A stretch of DNA of 44,541 nt from an uncultured Eubacteriaceae bacterium (GCA_947086655.1 CAMTZM010000018.1:1-44541); one strand, 5' to 3'; shown: positions 9,482-19,703, numbered from the stretch's first letter. Notes: generated by a model not told the origin, from the sequence alone. Program-made: numbers and translations.

Positions 9482-10162
9482 TTATTCAAGGATATATTTT
9501 ATTCCTTTTGCAACACGCAAGTCACACTCATTAAAATGGTTTCCATTGTTAAATTCAAATTTTATGTCAATATTATTTGAATTATAAAACTTGTATAATT
9601 CCAATGTTTTTTGTTCAACAGTAGATAATAACTTAATATTACTGTTTTTTTCTTCATCGCCTAAGGACATATAAATTTTATCAGGTTTTTTTACAAAATC
9701 ATTTTCTTTAGCATATTCTATAAAATTAGGATACCAAAGCGAACTCGAAGCCGATACAATCCTTGAAAATATATTAGTTTTATACAATGAATATATAGCA
9801 AAAAGACCTCCTAAGGAATATCCTGTTAAAGCATAAAATTTCGGTTTTATATTTATGTTTTTATTTATATCGGGTATAATTTTATTTATTAATTCATTAA
9901 GGTAATTATCAGCTTTTCCATTACATTCATTGTCATTTTTATATAAAGGTTTGTTATACCATGGAGTCATTTCGTCGTCCCATAGAATATTATCTATACA
10001 AATTAAAACAAAATTATTGCAAGAAAGTTTATTGCATAAATTCCATAATTCTTTTCCATCACCTTTATAAGAATTATAAATAACAAATGGCATATTTTTT
10101 TGATTTTGAGAATTTTCATTGTAAATAGTTATGTTTTTTTTAGCTGATTTTAGTTTTATCAT
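9482..10162 (-). CDS. Alpha/beta-hydrolase, esterase (Fes/esterase-D-like) family
   Basis: 226 residues from the ATG at 10162. Upstream in-frame codons run back into the hxlR coding region and look non-coding, and an AAGTAGG site lies before this ATG. The nucleophile elbow is GYSLGG. Later come MSLGDEEKNS (acid region) and NGNHFNECD (likely catalytic His), giving a Ser-Asp-His order typical of the PF00756-type esterases that cleave siderophore or acyl esters. There is no signal peptide, so it is cytoplasmic. It lies 41 bases downstream of the hxlR gene on the same strand and is probably co-transcribed with it. The substrate is unknown; an acylated product of the divergent adenylation enzyme is possible. 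Confidence 0.75.
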   Translation of the reverse strand: MIKLKSAKKNITIYNENSQNQKNMPFVIYNSYKGDGKELWNLCNKLSCNNFVLICIDNILWDDEMTPWYNKPLYKNDNECNGKADNYLNELINKIIPDINKNINIKPKFYALTGYSLGGLFAIYSLYKTNIFSRIVSASSSLWYPNFIEYAKENDFVKKPDKIYMSLGDEEKNSNIKLLSTVEQKTLELYKFYNSNNIDIKFEFNNGNHFNECDLRVAKGIKYILE

Positions 10163-10202
10163 AAATTTAATACCTACTTTCCAATAAAATATTATTTTTA
10201 TA

Positions 10203-10574
10203 TTACATATCATTGTCGTGTTTAAATCCCCAACGCATAATTTCATAAAAAATAGGCATTAAGTCTTTTCCCTTTTCAGTAAAAGAATATTCAACGTGTG
10301 GAGGAATTTCATTAAATTGCTCACGCTTGATAAATCCATCCTGTTCAAGCTCACGCAGGGCATTTGTCAGCATTGTGTTTGTAATACCCTCTAAATCCTT
10401 TTTAAGCACTCCAAAACGTACTGTATCGTATATACACAACTCATATAAAATTTGTGTTTTCCATTTTCCTTGAAGCATACGCAAAAGCGGTGTAACAGGA
10501 CAATTGCCAAGGTCTGTTACAATACCTTTTTTTACGTCTCTCAAATAAGTTTCATATGACATAAAATCATTCAT
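10203..10574 (-). CDS. HxlR-family transcriptional regulator
   Basis: 123 residues from the ATG at 10574 (AGGAG 10 bases upstream; an earlier in-frame ATG overlaps that site). The winged helix is clear: CPVTPLLRMLQGKWKTQILYEL, then LEGITNTMLTNALRELEQDGFI (recognition helix) and the wing VEYSFTEKGKDL. The HxlR Cys in the NCPVTP segment, used by redox- or electrophile-sensing members, is present. HxlR proteins usually act on the adjacent divergent gene, here the adenylation enzyme, and operator-like repeats lie in between. Confidence 0.93.
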   Translation of the reverse strand: MNDFMSYETYLRDVKKGIVTDLGNCPVTPLLRMLQGKWKTQILYELCIYDTVRFGVLKKDLEGITNTMLTNALRELEQDGFIKREQFNEIPPHVEYSFTEKGKDLMPIFYEIMRWGFKHDNDM

Positions 10575-10602
10575 AATTAAAATTCTCCTCATATAAAATT
10601 TT

Positions 10603-10621
10603 AAAGTATAATTTTTATACT
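10603..10621. promoter_or_regulatory. Candidate HxlR operator (palindrome)
   Basis: Perfect 7-3-7 inverted repeat AGTATAA / TTATACT (10605-10621) just upstream of hxlR. The same ten bases, AAAGTATAAT, recur at 10661-10670 in the opposite gene's promoter, so one regulator could bind both sites. Inference from position and repetition. Confidence 0.55.
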
Positions 10622-10642
10622 ATGTATTAAAATTCTGCGTAC

Positions 10643-10670
10643 TTGATTTGTTTTATAGATAAAGTATAAT
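10643..10670 (+). promoter_or_regulatory. SigA-type promoter of the adenylation gene
   Basis: TTGATT (10643-10648), a 16-base spacer and TATAAT (10665-10670), 45 bases before the start codon. The -10 box is part of the second AAAGTATAAT operator-like copy, so a bound regulator would occlude polymerase. Confidence 0.65.
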
Positions 10671-10714
10671 ATATATACAAAAAAAATCAAGCAAAAATTA
10701 GGGAGCGGAAATAT

Positions 10715-12199
10715 ATGATTACAAATATAAATACAATTTATTCGATGTTTAAATATATAGTTAAAAAATATCCGAATAAAAAAGCAATTATAGAGAATAA
10801 CAGAACATTAACATTTAGCGAACTTTCCACATTAACAGATATAATAGCAAGCAGCTTTCCCAAAAAAATTAAAAGTGTTGGAATTATTATGAGCCACCGA
10901 GCTGAAATGATTGCCTCTATATTTGCAGTATTAAAATGCGGCGCTCAGTATGTTCCGGCTGAACCGTCATTTCCAATAGGCAGAATTAGGTATATGATGG
11001 ATGAAGCAAAAGTTGATTTTATTATTACTGATAAAGAATATGCTGATAAATTAAATGGTTTTGAATTACATATTACAGATTGTGAAATATGTGGTATTGA
11101 AACTCCTTTATCAGAAATAGAAGAAATACAAAACCCTGAAAGTCCGGCATATGTACTTTACACATCAGGAACAACAGGCAGACCCAAAGGAGTTTGTGTC
11201 AGAAACAACAATGTTATGTCTTATATCAGAGCATTTTCAGATGAATTTCACCCTTCTATAAACGATATTATGCTTCAATATTCGGTATGCTCGTTTGATA
11301 TATTTGTAGAGGAAGTTTTTGCAAGTTTGTTAAACGGGGCTGCAATTGCAATTCCCTATGATGATGACAAAGAGGATATAAAATCTCTTATGAAATTTAT
11401 AGAAAGACATAAGGTTACTATAATTAGTGGATTTCCATATCTTTTAGCTGAAATAAATCATTTAAAAGAAATACCATCATCATTAAGGCTCTTAATTAGC
11501 GGAGGAGATGTTCTTCGAGGAGTATACGTAAATAACCTTTTAGACAAAATAGAAGTATATAACACATATGGACCGTCAGAAACTACTGTTTGTGCGTCTT
11601 ATTATCGCTGTAATGATGGTGAAATTTTAAAAGATGGTACTTATCCTATTGGACATGCTGTAAAAGGTACATATATTAGTATTCTTGACCAAGATGGAAA
11701 TGAGGTTGAAAAGGGGAAAACAGGTGAAATTTGCATTTACGGCGACGGTGTTTCTTGTGGATATATTGGAAATCACGATAAAGAAAATAAAGCATTTGAA
11801 AAACTTCCAAACGGAGAAATGATGTATCGAAGTGGTGATTTGGGATATTTTCTTCCAAATGGTGATATTGCCTTTCTTCATCGCAAAGATACTCAAATTA
11901 TGATTTATGGTAAGCGTGTAGAGGTTATGGAAGTTGAAACAAAATTATATCAATGTCGTGGCATAGCTCAAGCGGTTGTACGTTCTTTTATAGATGAAAC
12001 AGGGTTATCATATATGATTGCATATTTTGTACCATCTGATAAAAATATTAAAGTATCTGAAATACGAAAAGAGTTATCCGAAAATTTAATGTCATTTATG
12101 ATACCGGAATTTATTGTTAAAATGCCGCAAATACCATTGAACGCTAATGGTAAACCTGATTTGTCAAAATTGCCCGTTGTAATGAAAGAGGGTATGTAA
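10715..12199 (+). CDS. Stand-alone AMP-forming adenylation enzyme (NRPS A-domain / DltA-like)
   Basis: 494 residues, GGGAGCG ribosome site 10 bases upstream. All ANL core motifs are present in order: LYTSGTTGRPKG (A3), NTYGPSETTVCA (A5), YRSGDLG (A7), and NANGKPDLSKLP with the catalytic Lys (A10). The substrate-pocket segment SFDIFVEEVF keeps the Asp that binds the amino group of alpha-amino acids, so an amino acid is the likely substrate. There is no carrier or condensation domain and no dltBCD genes nearby, so the acyl-AMP is presumably handed to a separate carrier or amine. The next gene is a GNAT four bases on. Expression is probably controlled by the divergent HxlR protein. Confidence 0.9.
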   Translation: MITNINTIYSMFKYIVKKYPNKKAIIENNRTLTFSELSTLTDIIASSFPKKIKSVGIIMSHRAEMIASIFAVLKCGAQYVPAEPSFPIGRIRYMMDEAKVDFIITDKEYADKLNGFELHITDCEICGIETPLSEIEEIQNPESPAYVLYTSGTTGRPKGVCVRNNNVMSYIRAFSDEFHPSINDIMLQYSVCSFDIFVEEVFASLLNGAAIAIPYDDDKEDIKSLMKFIERHKVTIISGFPYLLAEINHLKEIPSSLRLLISGGDVLRGVYVNNLLDKIEVYNTYGPSETTVCASYYRCNDGEILKDGTYPIGHAVKGTYISILDQDGNEVEKGKTGEICIYGDGVSCGYIGNHDKENKAFEKLPNGEMMYRSGDLGYFLPNGDIAFLHRKDTQIMIYGKRVEVMEVETKLYQCRGIAQAVVRSFIDETGLSYMIAYFVPSDKNIKVSEIRKELSENLMSFMIPEFIVKMPQIPLNANGKPDLSKLPVVMKEGM

Positions 12200-12202
12200 A
12201 TT

Positions 12203-12676
12203 ATGAATATCGAAATAAAACAAGCGGATTTATCTAATATTGATACACTCATAGAATGGCGTATGGAAGTTTTACATGAAGTGTTTTCTATACCAAATGA
12301 ACAAAATACAGATGATTTAAGAAATGCTAATTTTAATTATTACAATACAGTATTAAATAATGGAAGACATATTTCATGTTTTGCATTGTCAAACAATAAA
12401 ATTGTGGGTTGTGGTGATATGTGTTTATATAGTGAAATGCCTTCTCCAGATAATCCAACAGGACAATGCGCTTATTTAATGAATATATATACTCGTGCTG
12501 AATTTCGTAAACAAGGAATTGGCGGAAAAATCGTTAGTTGGCTTATTAAAAAAGCAAAAAATAAAGGCATAACAAAGATATATCTTGAAACTTCAGAAAA
12601 TGGACGCTCAATGTATGAAAAACTTGGATTTTTACCCATGGTCGATTATATGATATTAAAAAATACAAATAAATAA
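12203..12676 (+). CDS. GNAT N-acetyltransferase
   Basis: 157 residues. The acetyl-CoA site is MNIYTRAEFRKQGIGGKIVSWL (strand beta4 and R/Q-x-x-G-x-G/A loop), followed by the helix and IYLETSENGRSMYEKLGF, the usual GNAT C-terminal signature. It starts 4 bases after the adenylation gene, and its GAGGG site lies within the end of that gene, so the two are coupled. Likely role: acetylating the amino acid or product handled by the adenylation enzyme, or self-protection. Confidence 0.88.
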   Translation: MNIEIKQADLSNIDTLIEWRMEVLHEVFSIPNEQNTDDLRNANFNYYNTVLNNGRHISCFALSNNKIVGCGDMCLYSEMPSPDNPTGQCAYLMNIYTRAEFRKQGIGGKIVSWLIKKAKNKGITKIYLETSENGRSMYEKLGFLPMVDYMILKNTNK

Positions 12677-12754
12677 ATTAAATATTGTTTTTTTTGCTGT
12701 TAATCTGTCAAATGTTATATTTTCTATATTTTATTTTAGTAGTATTGTTTATAC

Positions 12755-12793
12755 AAAAAAAGACTCAAACATTTAGTAAATGAGTCTTTTTTT
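12755..12793. terminator. Bidirectional intrinsic terminator
   Basis: 13-bp stem AAAAAAAGACTCA (12755-12767) with TGAGTCTTTTTTT (12781-12793). It ends the GNAT transcript, and its symmetric A/T flanks also suit the AI-2E permease gene converging from the right. Confidence 0.85.
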
Positions 12794-12856
12794 GTGGCTT
12801 AATGCGGCAGTTTATTTTATATAATTTGAGTAAGTATTAAAAATTAATAATAAATT

Positions 12857-14125
12857 TTATTCTGTTTTTAATCCTTTTTTCCTTTGCTGCCTTTTGAAAA
12901 ATCTTTCAGCAAACAGCTTTAATGTTGCAAAAATTGGAACTGCTAAAATCATTCCGAGTAATCCAAACATTTCTCCAGCAACAGCAAGCGCTATTATTAC
13001 TAAAACAGGGCTAAGTTTAACATTTTGTCCTACAACTCTTGGACCTATAACTATTCCATCAATCTGTTGAAGTATTAATATTATAATAGCTGCATATAAT
13101 GCCTTTATTGGAGTTCCGCTAAATAATGTTACGGTTACGGCAAGCACAAAAGCAATACATGCACCAAAATATGGAATTATATTTGAAAAACCGGAAACAA
13201 CTCCTATTACAATAGCGAAATCAACACCTATTATAGATAAACTAACACTAATAAGTATAGCCATTATAGACGCATCAAGCACTTGTCCGCGTATATAGCC
13301 TGAAAATACAGCATGTATATCACCTAAAACATCTCTTAAAGTTTCATTTATAGATGAAGGAAGAAGAGCATCGCATATTTCACATATTCTCTTTTTTATT
13401 CTTGCTTTGTCTCTTAAAAAATAAAAAGCTATAACTATGCTTAAAACAACATTTATTACGCCGCTTCCAAGAGATGTTGCAAAACCTACGAGTCCATTTC
13501 CGATATCCTTAACAAAAGTTGTCATATAATTCATAAATACTTTTAAATATTCGTCTATGTATTTAAGCACTCCATATTTATCAAACATATCTTTTAAATT
13601 ATCATACATACCAGAAAATTCATTAACAGTATTATTTACAAACAATATAAAACTTTCTGCAATATTTCCGCCGCCGTTTTTACTTACTTTATTTACAAAA
13701 AACCAACCCGAAACAATTATAATTCCAAATACCAATAAATAAGTTAATGCAGTTCCAGCAGTTCGTGGTCTATACTTCCTTGAAACACGCTGTTTTGAGA
13801 CTCCGATACTATTTGTCGGAGTCTTTATAATTCCTTTTTTTCTTAAATATGGCAAAATATATCTTCTCGTAGAAAAATCATATTTTCTTTGAAAAAAATT
13901 AACAACAGGGTCAAATATATAAGAAATAATAAAAGCTGTAACAACTGTTGAAAAAACAGAAAAAACCCATCCTATTTTATCAGCTAAAGAACCTAATATC
14001 TCACCTAAATTTGTAATTATATAAGCAACACAATCGACACAAAGTTTTAACGCATAAACGGCTATCAAAGTAACAATTATATGAAATGAAATCTCAAGAT
14101 ATTTTCTATTCCACGGAAATTTCAT
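12857..14125 (-). CDS. AI-2E family transporter (PerM/YtvI-like membrane protein)
   Basis: 422 residues with about eight membrane segments. Two N-terminal helices surround a basic cytoplasmic loop (KRVSRKYRPRTAG). The conserved C-terminal core shows GVVSGFSNIIPYFGACIAFVLA and QQIDGIVIGPRVVGQNVKLSPVLVIIALAVAGEMFGLLGMILAVPI, diagnostic of the family. Members are thought to export signals or small metabolites or exchange ions; substrates are mostly undefined. The start overlaps the stop of pepD by four bases (ATGA), so the two are translationally coupled. Confidence 0.93.
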   Translation of the reverse strand: MKFPWNRKYLEISFHIIVTLIAVYALKLCVDCVAYIITNLGEILGSLADKIGWVFSVFSTVVTAFIISYIFDPVVNFFQRKYDFSTRRYILPYLRKKGIIKTPTNSIGVSKQRVSRKYRPRTAGTALTYLLVFGIIIVSGWFFVNKVSKNGGGNIAESFILFVNNTVNEFSGMYDNLKDMFDKYGVLKYIDEYLKVFMNYMTTFVKDIGNGLVGFATSLGSGVINVVLSIVIAFYFLRDKARIKKRICEICDALLPSSINETLRDVLGDIHAVFSGYIRGQVLDASIMAILISVSLSIIGVDFAIVIGVVSGFSNIIPYFGACIAFVLAVTVTLFSGTPIKALYAAIIILILQQIDGIVIGPRVVGQNVKLSPVLVIIALAVAGEMFGLLGMILAVPIFATLKLFAERFFKRQQRKKGLKTE

Positions 14126-15558
14126 AAATTCACCATTCCTTTTAGAATTATTTTAAGCATATCCCACATTTTTTTAACAGATGAGATACTTACACGCTCA
14201 TATGGGGTATGTGCGTCAAAAATATCAGGTCCAAATGAAATAATATCAACTCCAGCAATTTTTTTTGCAAAAATACCGCATTCAAGCCCAGCATGAATAA
14301 CTTCGAGTTTCGCATCTTTTCCAAACATTTTTTTATAAACATCAACAAACAATGCCCTTATTTTTGAATCTTTATTGTATTCCCACGCCGGATAATCACC
14401 GCATGACTCAAATTTTCCTCCTAAAGTCTCTGTAAGTGTTTTTATTTTTTGGCATATAAAATATTTACGGCTTATAACAGAACTTCTAAGAGCACATATA
14501 ATATCAATATAATCATCTCTGCATTTTATAACGCCTACATTATTTGAACTTTCAACAAGCCCTTCTATATCGCTTGACATTGTCTGTACACCGTTAGGAA
14601 ACAGCAGCATAGCTGTAATTATATTTTCGGCAAATTTTTCTGAAAAGGCTGAATTTTTTTTCTCTGAATCAGTAATTACAATCTCAATTTTAGAATCAGT
14701 ATTAGCATATTCCGATTTAAAATCTGTCTCGCATTCTTTTATTGTTTGATATATAAGGTCATAATCCATTTTATCGAAACTTATAACAGCCTCCGCTTCT
14801 CTCGGTATAGCATTATCTTTTGCTCCTCCTGATATATAATTTATATATATTTTTGTTTTATCCATTATACTTTTAATAAGTCTTGCCATTAATAAATTAG
14901 CATTAGCTCTTTTTTTAATTATATCAACTCCAGAATGTCCACCCTTTAATCCTCTTATTATTATAGAATAAGAATTAAAATTATCTTTATTTTCTTCATA
15001 ATCTATTTTAAATCTTGAATATGTTTTCATTCCTCCGGCACAGCCCACAGTAAAAATACCTTCATCTTCCGAATCTATATTAATAAGTACATTGCCTGAA
15101 AGTAATTCGGCATTAAGCTTTGCCGCTCCTTCCATTCCCGTTTCCTCTCCTGTTGTAAAAACAGCTTCTATTGGAGGATGTTCAATATCAGTACTATCAA
15201 GAAGTGCTAATTGCATTGCAGCAGCTATACCATCATCTGCTCCTAAAGTTGTCTCATCAGCTTTTATAAAATCCCCGTCATATATTATTTTAATTGAATC
15301 ATTTTTAAAATCGTGTATTTTATCTGAATTTTTCTCACACACCATGTCAATATGTCCTTGAATAATTACAGGCGGGAGATTTTCATATCCTTTTGTTCCT
15401 TCTTTTTTTATTATAACATTTAAAGCTGAATCCTGATTATACCATAACCCTCTTTTTTTTGCAAAATTTACAATATAATCACTTATTTCCTTTTCATTTC
15501 CTGAACCTCTTGGGATTTTAGAAATTTTTTCAAAAAAATCAAATACATTTTGAGACAT
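14122..15558 (-). CDS. pepD: Aminoacyl-histidine dipeptidase (cytosolic beta-alanyl/X-His dipeptidase), M20 family
   Basis: 478 residues. Di-zinc M20C motifs are in order: GHIDMVCEKN, TLGADDGIAAAMQLALL (bridging Asp), TTGEETGMEGA (catalytic Glu pair), INIDSEDEGIFTVGCAGG and, near the C terminus, HAGLECGIF. It hydrolyses Xaa-His and other dipeptides in the cytoplasm. Length matches PepD of other bacteria. GGAGG lies before the ATG. Its 3' end overlaps the AI-2E permease gene, so export and dipeptide turnover are co-expressed here; no functional link is proven. Confidence 0.94.
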   Translation of the reverse strand: MSQNVFDFFEKISKIPRGSGNEKEISDYIVNFAKKRGLWYNQDSALNVIIKKEGTKGYENLPPVIIQGHIDMVCEKNSDKIHDFKNDSIKIIYDGDFIKADETTLGADDGIAAAMQLALLDSTDIEHPPIEAVFTTGEETGMEGAAKLNAELLSGNVLINIDSEDEGIFTVGCAGGMKTYSRFKIDYEENKDNFNSYSIIIRGLKGGHSGVDIIKKRANANLLMARLIKSIMDKTKIYINYISGGAKDNAIPREAEAVISFDKMDYDLIYQTIKECETDFKSEYANTDSKIEIVITDSEKKNSAFSEKFAENIITAMLLFPNGVQTMSSDIEGLVESSNNVGVIKCRDDYIDIICALRSSVISRKYFICQKIKTLTETLGGKFESCGDYPAWEYNKDSKIRALFVDVYKKMFGKDAKLEVIHAGLECGIFAKKIAGVDIISFGPDIFDAHTPYERVSISSVKKMWDMLKIILKGMVNL

Positions 15559-15690
15559 TCAATTTCCTCCTTATCAAAAACTAAAAAAATATCATTAATT
15601 TTTTTGTATTATTTAACGTATTCAATATCTCCATTTATATATAATTTTATTATACCAAAAAATATCATTATAATACATTAATAATTAATG

Positions 15691-17049
15691 TTAGTTTTTA
15701 AAGCTATGGATAGGAGCCGGAATACGTCCTCCCCTTTTTATAAATGCGTCACATGAAAATTTATTTACAGGCATAATAGGGGCATATCCAAGAAGACCAC
15801 CAAATTCAACTGTATCTCCTACTTCTTTTCCTATTACAGGAATAATTCTTACAGCCGTGGTTTTGTTGTTAATCATTCCTATGGCCATTTCATCAGCTAT
15901 TATTCCGGAAATTGTTTCAGCAGATACACTTCCCGGAATTGCAAGCATATCAAGTCCCACAGAACATACACATGTCATTGCCTCAAGTTTTTCAAGAGTC
16001 AATGCACCCATCTTAACAGCCTCAATCATTCCATGGTCTTCACTTACAGGTATAAATGCTCCGCTTAAACCTCCTACATATGAAGATGCCATTACTCCGC
16101 CTTTTTTTACATTATCATTTAAAATAGCAAGAGCAGCCGTAGTACCCGGAGCTCCTGCCTGTTCGAGCCCCATCTCATTAAATATCTCTGCAATACTGTC
16201 TCCCACAGCCGGTGTCGGTGCAAGAGATAAATCAATTATTCCAAAAGGTACTCCAAGTCTTTTAGAAGCTTCTTGAGCAACAAGCTGTCCAACACGTGTA
16301 ATTTTAAACGCCGTCTTTTTTATTGTTTCACATAAAGTTTCAAAATCAGCCCCCCTTACGCTTTTTAAGGCTCTTTTTACAACTCCAGGACCGCTTACCC
16401 CTACATTTATAACTGTTTCTCTTTCTTCTATTCCATGAAATGCTCCAGCCATAAACGGATTATCACCGACAGCATTACAAAAAACAACAAATTTAGCACA
16501 TGCTATGGATTGTTCACTTTTAGTCATAAAAGCCATTTCTTTTATTATTTCACCCATTTTTTTAACTGCGTTCATATTTATTCCGTTTTTTGATGAACCT
16601 ACATTTACACTTGAACACACTCTTTGAGTTTCACTTAAAGCTTCTGGTATGCTTCTCACTAAGTTTATATCGCTTTTTGTACTTCCCTTTTGAATTAAAG
16701 CCGAATAACCGCCTATAAAATTAACTCCTACTTCTTTTGCCGCTTTATCAAGTGTTTTAGCAATTGAAACATAACTGCTGTTTTGGCAGCTTGCAGCAAT
16801 AAGACTTATAGGCGTAACTGATATTCTTTTATTTACAATAGGTATTCCAAGTTCTCTTTCTATATCGTTTCCCGTGGAAACAAGGCTTTCTGCGTTTTTT
16901 GTAATTTTGTCATAAACTTTATCGTTAAGCTTTTTAATATCTGAGTCAATACAATCAATAAGACTAATTCCCATTGTAATAGTACGTACATCAAGATTAT
17001 TTTCCTGAATCATTTTATTAGTCTGTTGAACTTCTAATCGTGAAATCAT
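15691..17049 (-). CDS. PFL-family protein (UPF0210 / DUF711)
   Basis: 452 residues. It shows the family opening [15 protein letters not shown], the central [10 protein letters not shown], and glycine-rich stretches such as [15 protein letters not shown] and [19 protein letters not shown]. The fold resembles pyruvate formate-lyase without the glycyl-radical motif; the activity is unproven. The gene follows the ACT-domain gene by 20 bases, the arrangement widely seen in Firmicutes, so the ACT protein is its likely amino-acid-responsive partner. GGAGG lies 6 bases before the ATG. Confidence 0.93.
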   Translation of the reverse strand: MISRLEVQQTNKMIQENNLDVRTITMGISLIDCIDSDIKKLNDKVYDKITKNAESLVSTGNDIERELGIPIVNKRISVTPISLIAASCQNSSYVSIAKTLDKAAKEVGVNFIGGYSALIQKGSTKSDINLVRSIPEALSETQRVCSSVNVGSSKNGINMNAVKKMGEIIKEMAFMTKSEQSIACAKFVVFCNAVGDNPFMAGAFHGIEERETVINVGVSGPGVVKRALKSVRGADFETLCETIKKTAFKITRVGQLVAQEASKRLGVPFGIIDLSLAPTPAVGDSIAEIFNEMGLEQAGAPGTTAALAILNDNVKKGGVMASSYVGGLSGAFIPVSEDHGMIEAVKMGALTLEKLEAMTCVCSVGLDMLAIPGSVSAETISGIIADEMAIGMINNKTTAVRIIPVIGKEVGDTVEFGGLLGYAPIMPVNKFSCDAFIKRGGRIPAPIHSFKN

Positions 17050-17069
17050 AACATTCCTCCGAATTATAA

Positions 17070-17339
17070 TTAAATTCTATGCATACAATTAAATATATCT
17101 TCATTCTGAAGTCTTATATCTACGCCTATTTCAGAAGCAAGACTTTCAAGACCTGATGTAATATTTTCAAATTTATCTGATGTACCTGAAATATCTACAA
17201 TCATCATCATATTAAAATAACCGTTTACTATTGTTTGAGAAATATCAAGTATATTTATTTTTTCATCGGCTAAATAAGTACAAACTTTTGCAATAATACC
17301 AACTTTGTCTTTTCCTATTACTGTAATTATGCCTTTCAT
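17070..17339 (-). CDS. ACT domain protein (UPF0237)
   Basis: 89 residues, a single ACT domain with the beta-alpha-beta-beta-alpha-beta pattern and the opening [30 protein letters not shown]. It is the usual partner of the PFL-family gene downstream. ACT domains bind amino acids and transmit allosteric signals. AGGAGG lies 11 bases before the ATG. The first hairpin repeat copy (17395-17456) lies upstream. Confidence 0.92.
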   Translation of the reverse strand: MKGIITVIGKDKVGIIAKVCTYLADEKINILDISQTIVNGYFNMMMIVDISGTSDKFENITSGLESLASEIGVDIRLQNEDIFNCMHRI

Positions 17340-17394
17340 TTAGTAATAATCCTCCTAATATAACAAGTATATAAAAACATATTATTAAGCTATT

Positions 17395-17456
17395 TTTATA
17401 TTCAGTGAGAGGGAAAACTCTCACTGAATATAAAGACGAATGTTTTCGCCTGTCGG
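17395..17456 (+). repeat. Intergenic palindromic repeat, copy A
   Basis: A 17-bp perfect stem, TTTATATTCAGTGAGAG (17395-17411) with its complement at 17418-17434, is followed by a small CGAA-TGTT-TTCG hairpin (17437-17448). The same two-hairpin element recurs at 29833, 39250 and 41312. It lies between panD and the ACT gene and could end or stabilise transcripts. Confidence 0.85.
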
Positions 17457-17568
17457 TTACTTGAATTATTAAATAAAGATATACCGCATAATTATAACTT
17501 CGCATACTTTGTTTAATTACGCAGTTTTATCTTAAAACTTTACAAAATTAAAATATTTAAACATAATA

Positions 17569-17955
17569 TTACATTGAAAGTTTACCATGTTCCTCATAAT
17601 TTGAAATTGTTTTAATTTTATTTTGCTCATCTACAAAAACAACTTTAGGTTTATGGCTCTTTGCCTCTTCAGCATCCATCTGACAGTAACTCATTAAAAT
17701 AATTAAGTCACCTGTTTGGACACACCTTGCCGCTGCTCCGTTAAGACAAATCATTCCTGAACCTTTTTTTCCGGCAATAGTATACGTTTCAAACCTGTTT
17801 CCATTATTTATATCAACTATTTGAACTTTTTCATACTCTAATATTCCGGCTGCATCAAGCAGTTCCTTATCAACAGTAATACTTCCAACATAGTCAAGTT
17901 CTGCCTGTATAACCTTAACTCTGTGAATTTTGCCTTTTAACATAGTTACAAGCAT
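17569..17955 (-). CDS. panD: Aspartate 1-decarboxylase
   Basis: 128 residues. It makes beta-alanine from aspartate using a pyruvoyl group formed by self-cleavage at Gly-Ser (YVGSITVD, Ser near residue 26). Other family features are [10 protein letters not shown] and [21 protein letters not shown]. Last gene of the pan operon, 29 bases after panC. AAGGAGAG lies before the ATG. It has the usual PanD length. Confidence 0.96.
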   Translation of the reverse strand: MLVTMLKGKIHRVKVIQAELDYVGSITVDKELLDAAGILEYEKVQIVDINNGNRFETYTIAGKKGSGMICLNGAAARCVQTGDLIILMSYCQMDAEEAKSHKPKVVFVDEQNKIKTISNYEEHGKLSM

Positions 17956-17984
17956 TTTATTTCTCTCCTTAAAAACATAACCGA

Positions 17985-18827
17985 CTATTCCAATATAAAA
18001 TTATCAATCAGCCTTGTTTTGCCTATATATACGGCAATAGCTGCCAGTATTGGCTTTTCAATAACATCAATTGGCTCAAGATTCGGCCATTTTACTATCT
18101 CAACATAATCTATTTTAGTGTTTTTCTCTTTTAATATTTCATTTTCTATTATTTTTTTAACCTTTTCGACGCTTTTTTCTCCTCCATTTATTGAAATTTT
18201 TCCAATATTAAGAGATTTATTAAGCACAGTTGCTGCCTTTCTATCTTCATTGTTTAGATAAACATTTCGTGAACTTTTAGCAAGCCCATCGTCTTCTCTT
18301 ATAATAGGACAACCTATTATATCAATATTCATATTTAAATCTTCAGTCATTTTTTTAATAACTGCAAGCTGCTGTGCATCTTTTTGTCCAAAATACGCCT
18401 TATCAGGATTAACAATATTAAAAAGTTTTGAAACCACAGTACATACACCCCTAAAATGTATAGGACGTGATTTTCCGCAAAGCCCTTTTGTAATTATATT
18501 CATATCCACAAATGTATAAAAATTATCTCCATACATTTCTGATGCATCTGGATTAAAAATTAAATCAGCTTTTGCATCAAAGCATATTTTTTTATCGTGT
18601 TCTATATCACGTGGATAGTCATTAAAATCCTCGTTTTCTCCAAACTGCATAGGATTTACAAAAATACTTACAACAACTTTGTCATTATCTTTAACGGCTT
18701 TTTCAATCAAACTCTTATGTCCATCATGTAAGTATCCCATTGTAGGAACAAACCCAACGGAAAGACCTTCCTTTTTCCATTGTCTCACAAATTTTCTGAC
18801 TTCATCAATTTTTTTTGTAAATTCCAT
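17985..18827 (-). CDS. panC: Pantothenate synthetase (pantoate--beta-alanine ligase)
   Basis: 280 residues, the last step of pantothenate synthesis. It shows [14 protein letters not shown] (ATP-binding HxGH), [18 protein letters not shown] (pantoate site), [16 protein letters not shown] and SSRNVYLN (KMSKS-like). AAGGAG lies 9 bases before the ATG. It is 40 bases after panB and belongs to the same transcript. Confidence 0.97.
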   Translation of the reverse strand: MEFTKKIDEVRKFVRQWKKEGLSVGFVPTMGYLHDGHKSLIEKAVKDNDKVVVSIFVNPMQFGENEDFNDYPRDIEHDKKICFDAKADLIFNPDASEMYGDNFYTFVDMNIITKGLCGKSRPIHFRGVCTVVSKLFNIVNPDKAYFGQKDAQQLAVIKKMTEDLNMNIDIIGCPIIREDDGLAKSSRNVYLNNEDRKAATVLNKSLNIGKISINGGEKSVEKVKKIIENEILKEKNTKIDYVEIVKWPNLEPIDVIEKPILAAIAVYIGKTRLIDNFILE

Positions 18828-18867
18828 TTTATTTTTCTCCTTTATAAAAAGAACTAAATAAAAATAA

Positions 18868-19701
18868 TCAATTCTTCGTTAACTTATTAATAACCTCATC
18901 GCTAATTTTAAAACAATGTTCTTCCGCCGGAAATATACCATTTTGAACATCTGATATATAATTTTTAAAAGCACCTTTTATAATTTCTCCGCCATTTATA
19001 TATTTTTTAACAAACTTAGGAGTGAAATCATTAAAAAATCCAAGCATATCGGTATACACAAGAACTTGTCCATCGCACCCGGCTCCAGCACCTATTCCAA
19101 TGGTAGGAACATTAAGCATTTTTGTAATAATTTCAGCAAGTTTTGCTGGAACACATTCAAGAAGAACAGCAAATGCTCCGGCTCTTTCAGCAGCTTTTGC
19201 GTCTTCAATAATTTTATTAGCTGCCTGTTCATCTTTTCCTTGTACTTTAAATCCCCCAAATGAATTTACTGACTGAGGAGTAAGCCCTATATGAGCTATT
19301 ACAGGTATAAAAGAGTTTACTATGGCTTTTATATGTTCCTCAAATTCTGCTCCGCCTTCAAGTTTTACACAATGAGCATGACCTTCCTTTATAAGCCTTC
19401 CGGCATTTACAACACTGTCATAAACTGAACTTTGATAAGACATAAACGGCATATCAGCAACTATAAGAGCGTTTTTTGCACCTCTTGCAACCGCTTTTGT
19501 GTGATGTATCATATCTTCCATTGTAACAGATAACGTGTCATCATAACCTAAACAAACCATACCAAGTGAATCACCTACAAGTATAGAGTTTACCCCAGCT
19601 TCATCAGCAAGTTTTGCCGTAGAGTAATCATAAGCGGTAAGCATAGTTTGCTTTAATCCTTTCTGTTTGCTTTCCATAAAAGTTACAACTGTGTTTTTCA
19701 T
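18868..19701 (-). CDS. panB: 3-methyl-2-oxobutanoate hydroxymethyltransferase
   Basis: 277 residues, making ketopantoate from ketoisovalerate and methylene-tetrahydrofolate. It has the TIM-barrel signature [35 protein letters not shown] and the metal and substrate residues in HCVKLEGG and [21 protein letters not shown]. Its GGAGG ribosome site lies within the last codons of the upstream panG gene, only two bases separate the genes, and translation is probably coupled. Confidence 0.97.
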   Translation of the reverse strand: MKNTVVTFMESKQKGLKQTMLTAYDYSTAKLADEAGVNSILVGDSLGMVCLGYDDTLSVTMEDMIHHTKAVARGAKNALIVADMPFMSYQSSVYDSVVNAGRLIKEGHAHCVKLEGGAEFEEHIKAIVNSFIPVIAHIGLTPQSVNSFGGFKVQGKDEQAANKIIEDAKAAERAGAFAVLLECVPAKLAEIITKMLNVPTIGIGAGAGCDGQVLVYTDMLGFFNDFTPKFVKKYINGGEIIKGAFKNYISDVQNGIFPAEEHCFKISDEVINKLTKN

Positions 19702-19703
19702 AA

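Noticed and set aside
10715..12199. Calling the adenylation enzyme DltA
   Set aside because: The size fits, but there are no dltB, dltC or dltD genes and the partner genes are a GNAT and HxlR regulator, so a general adenylation call is safer.
15857..16276. 139-codon plus-strand ORF opposite the PFL-family gene
   Set aside because: No ribosome site, and the opposite strand encodes a clear conserved protein; it is a shadow caused by codon bias.
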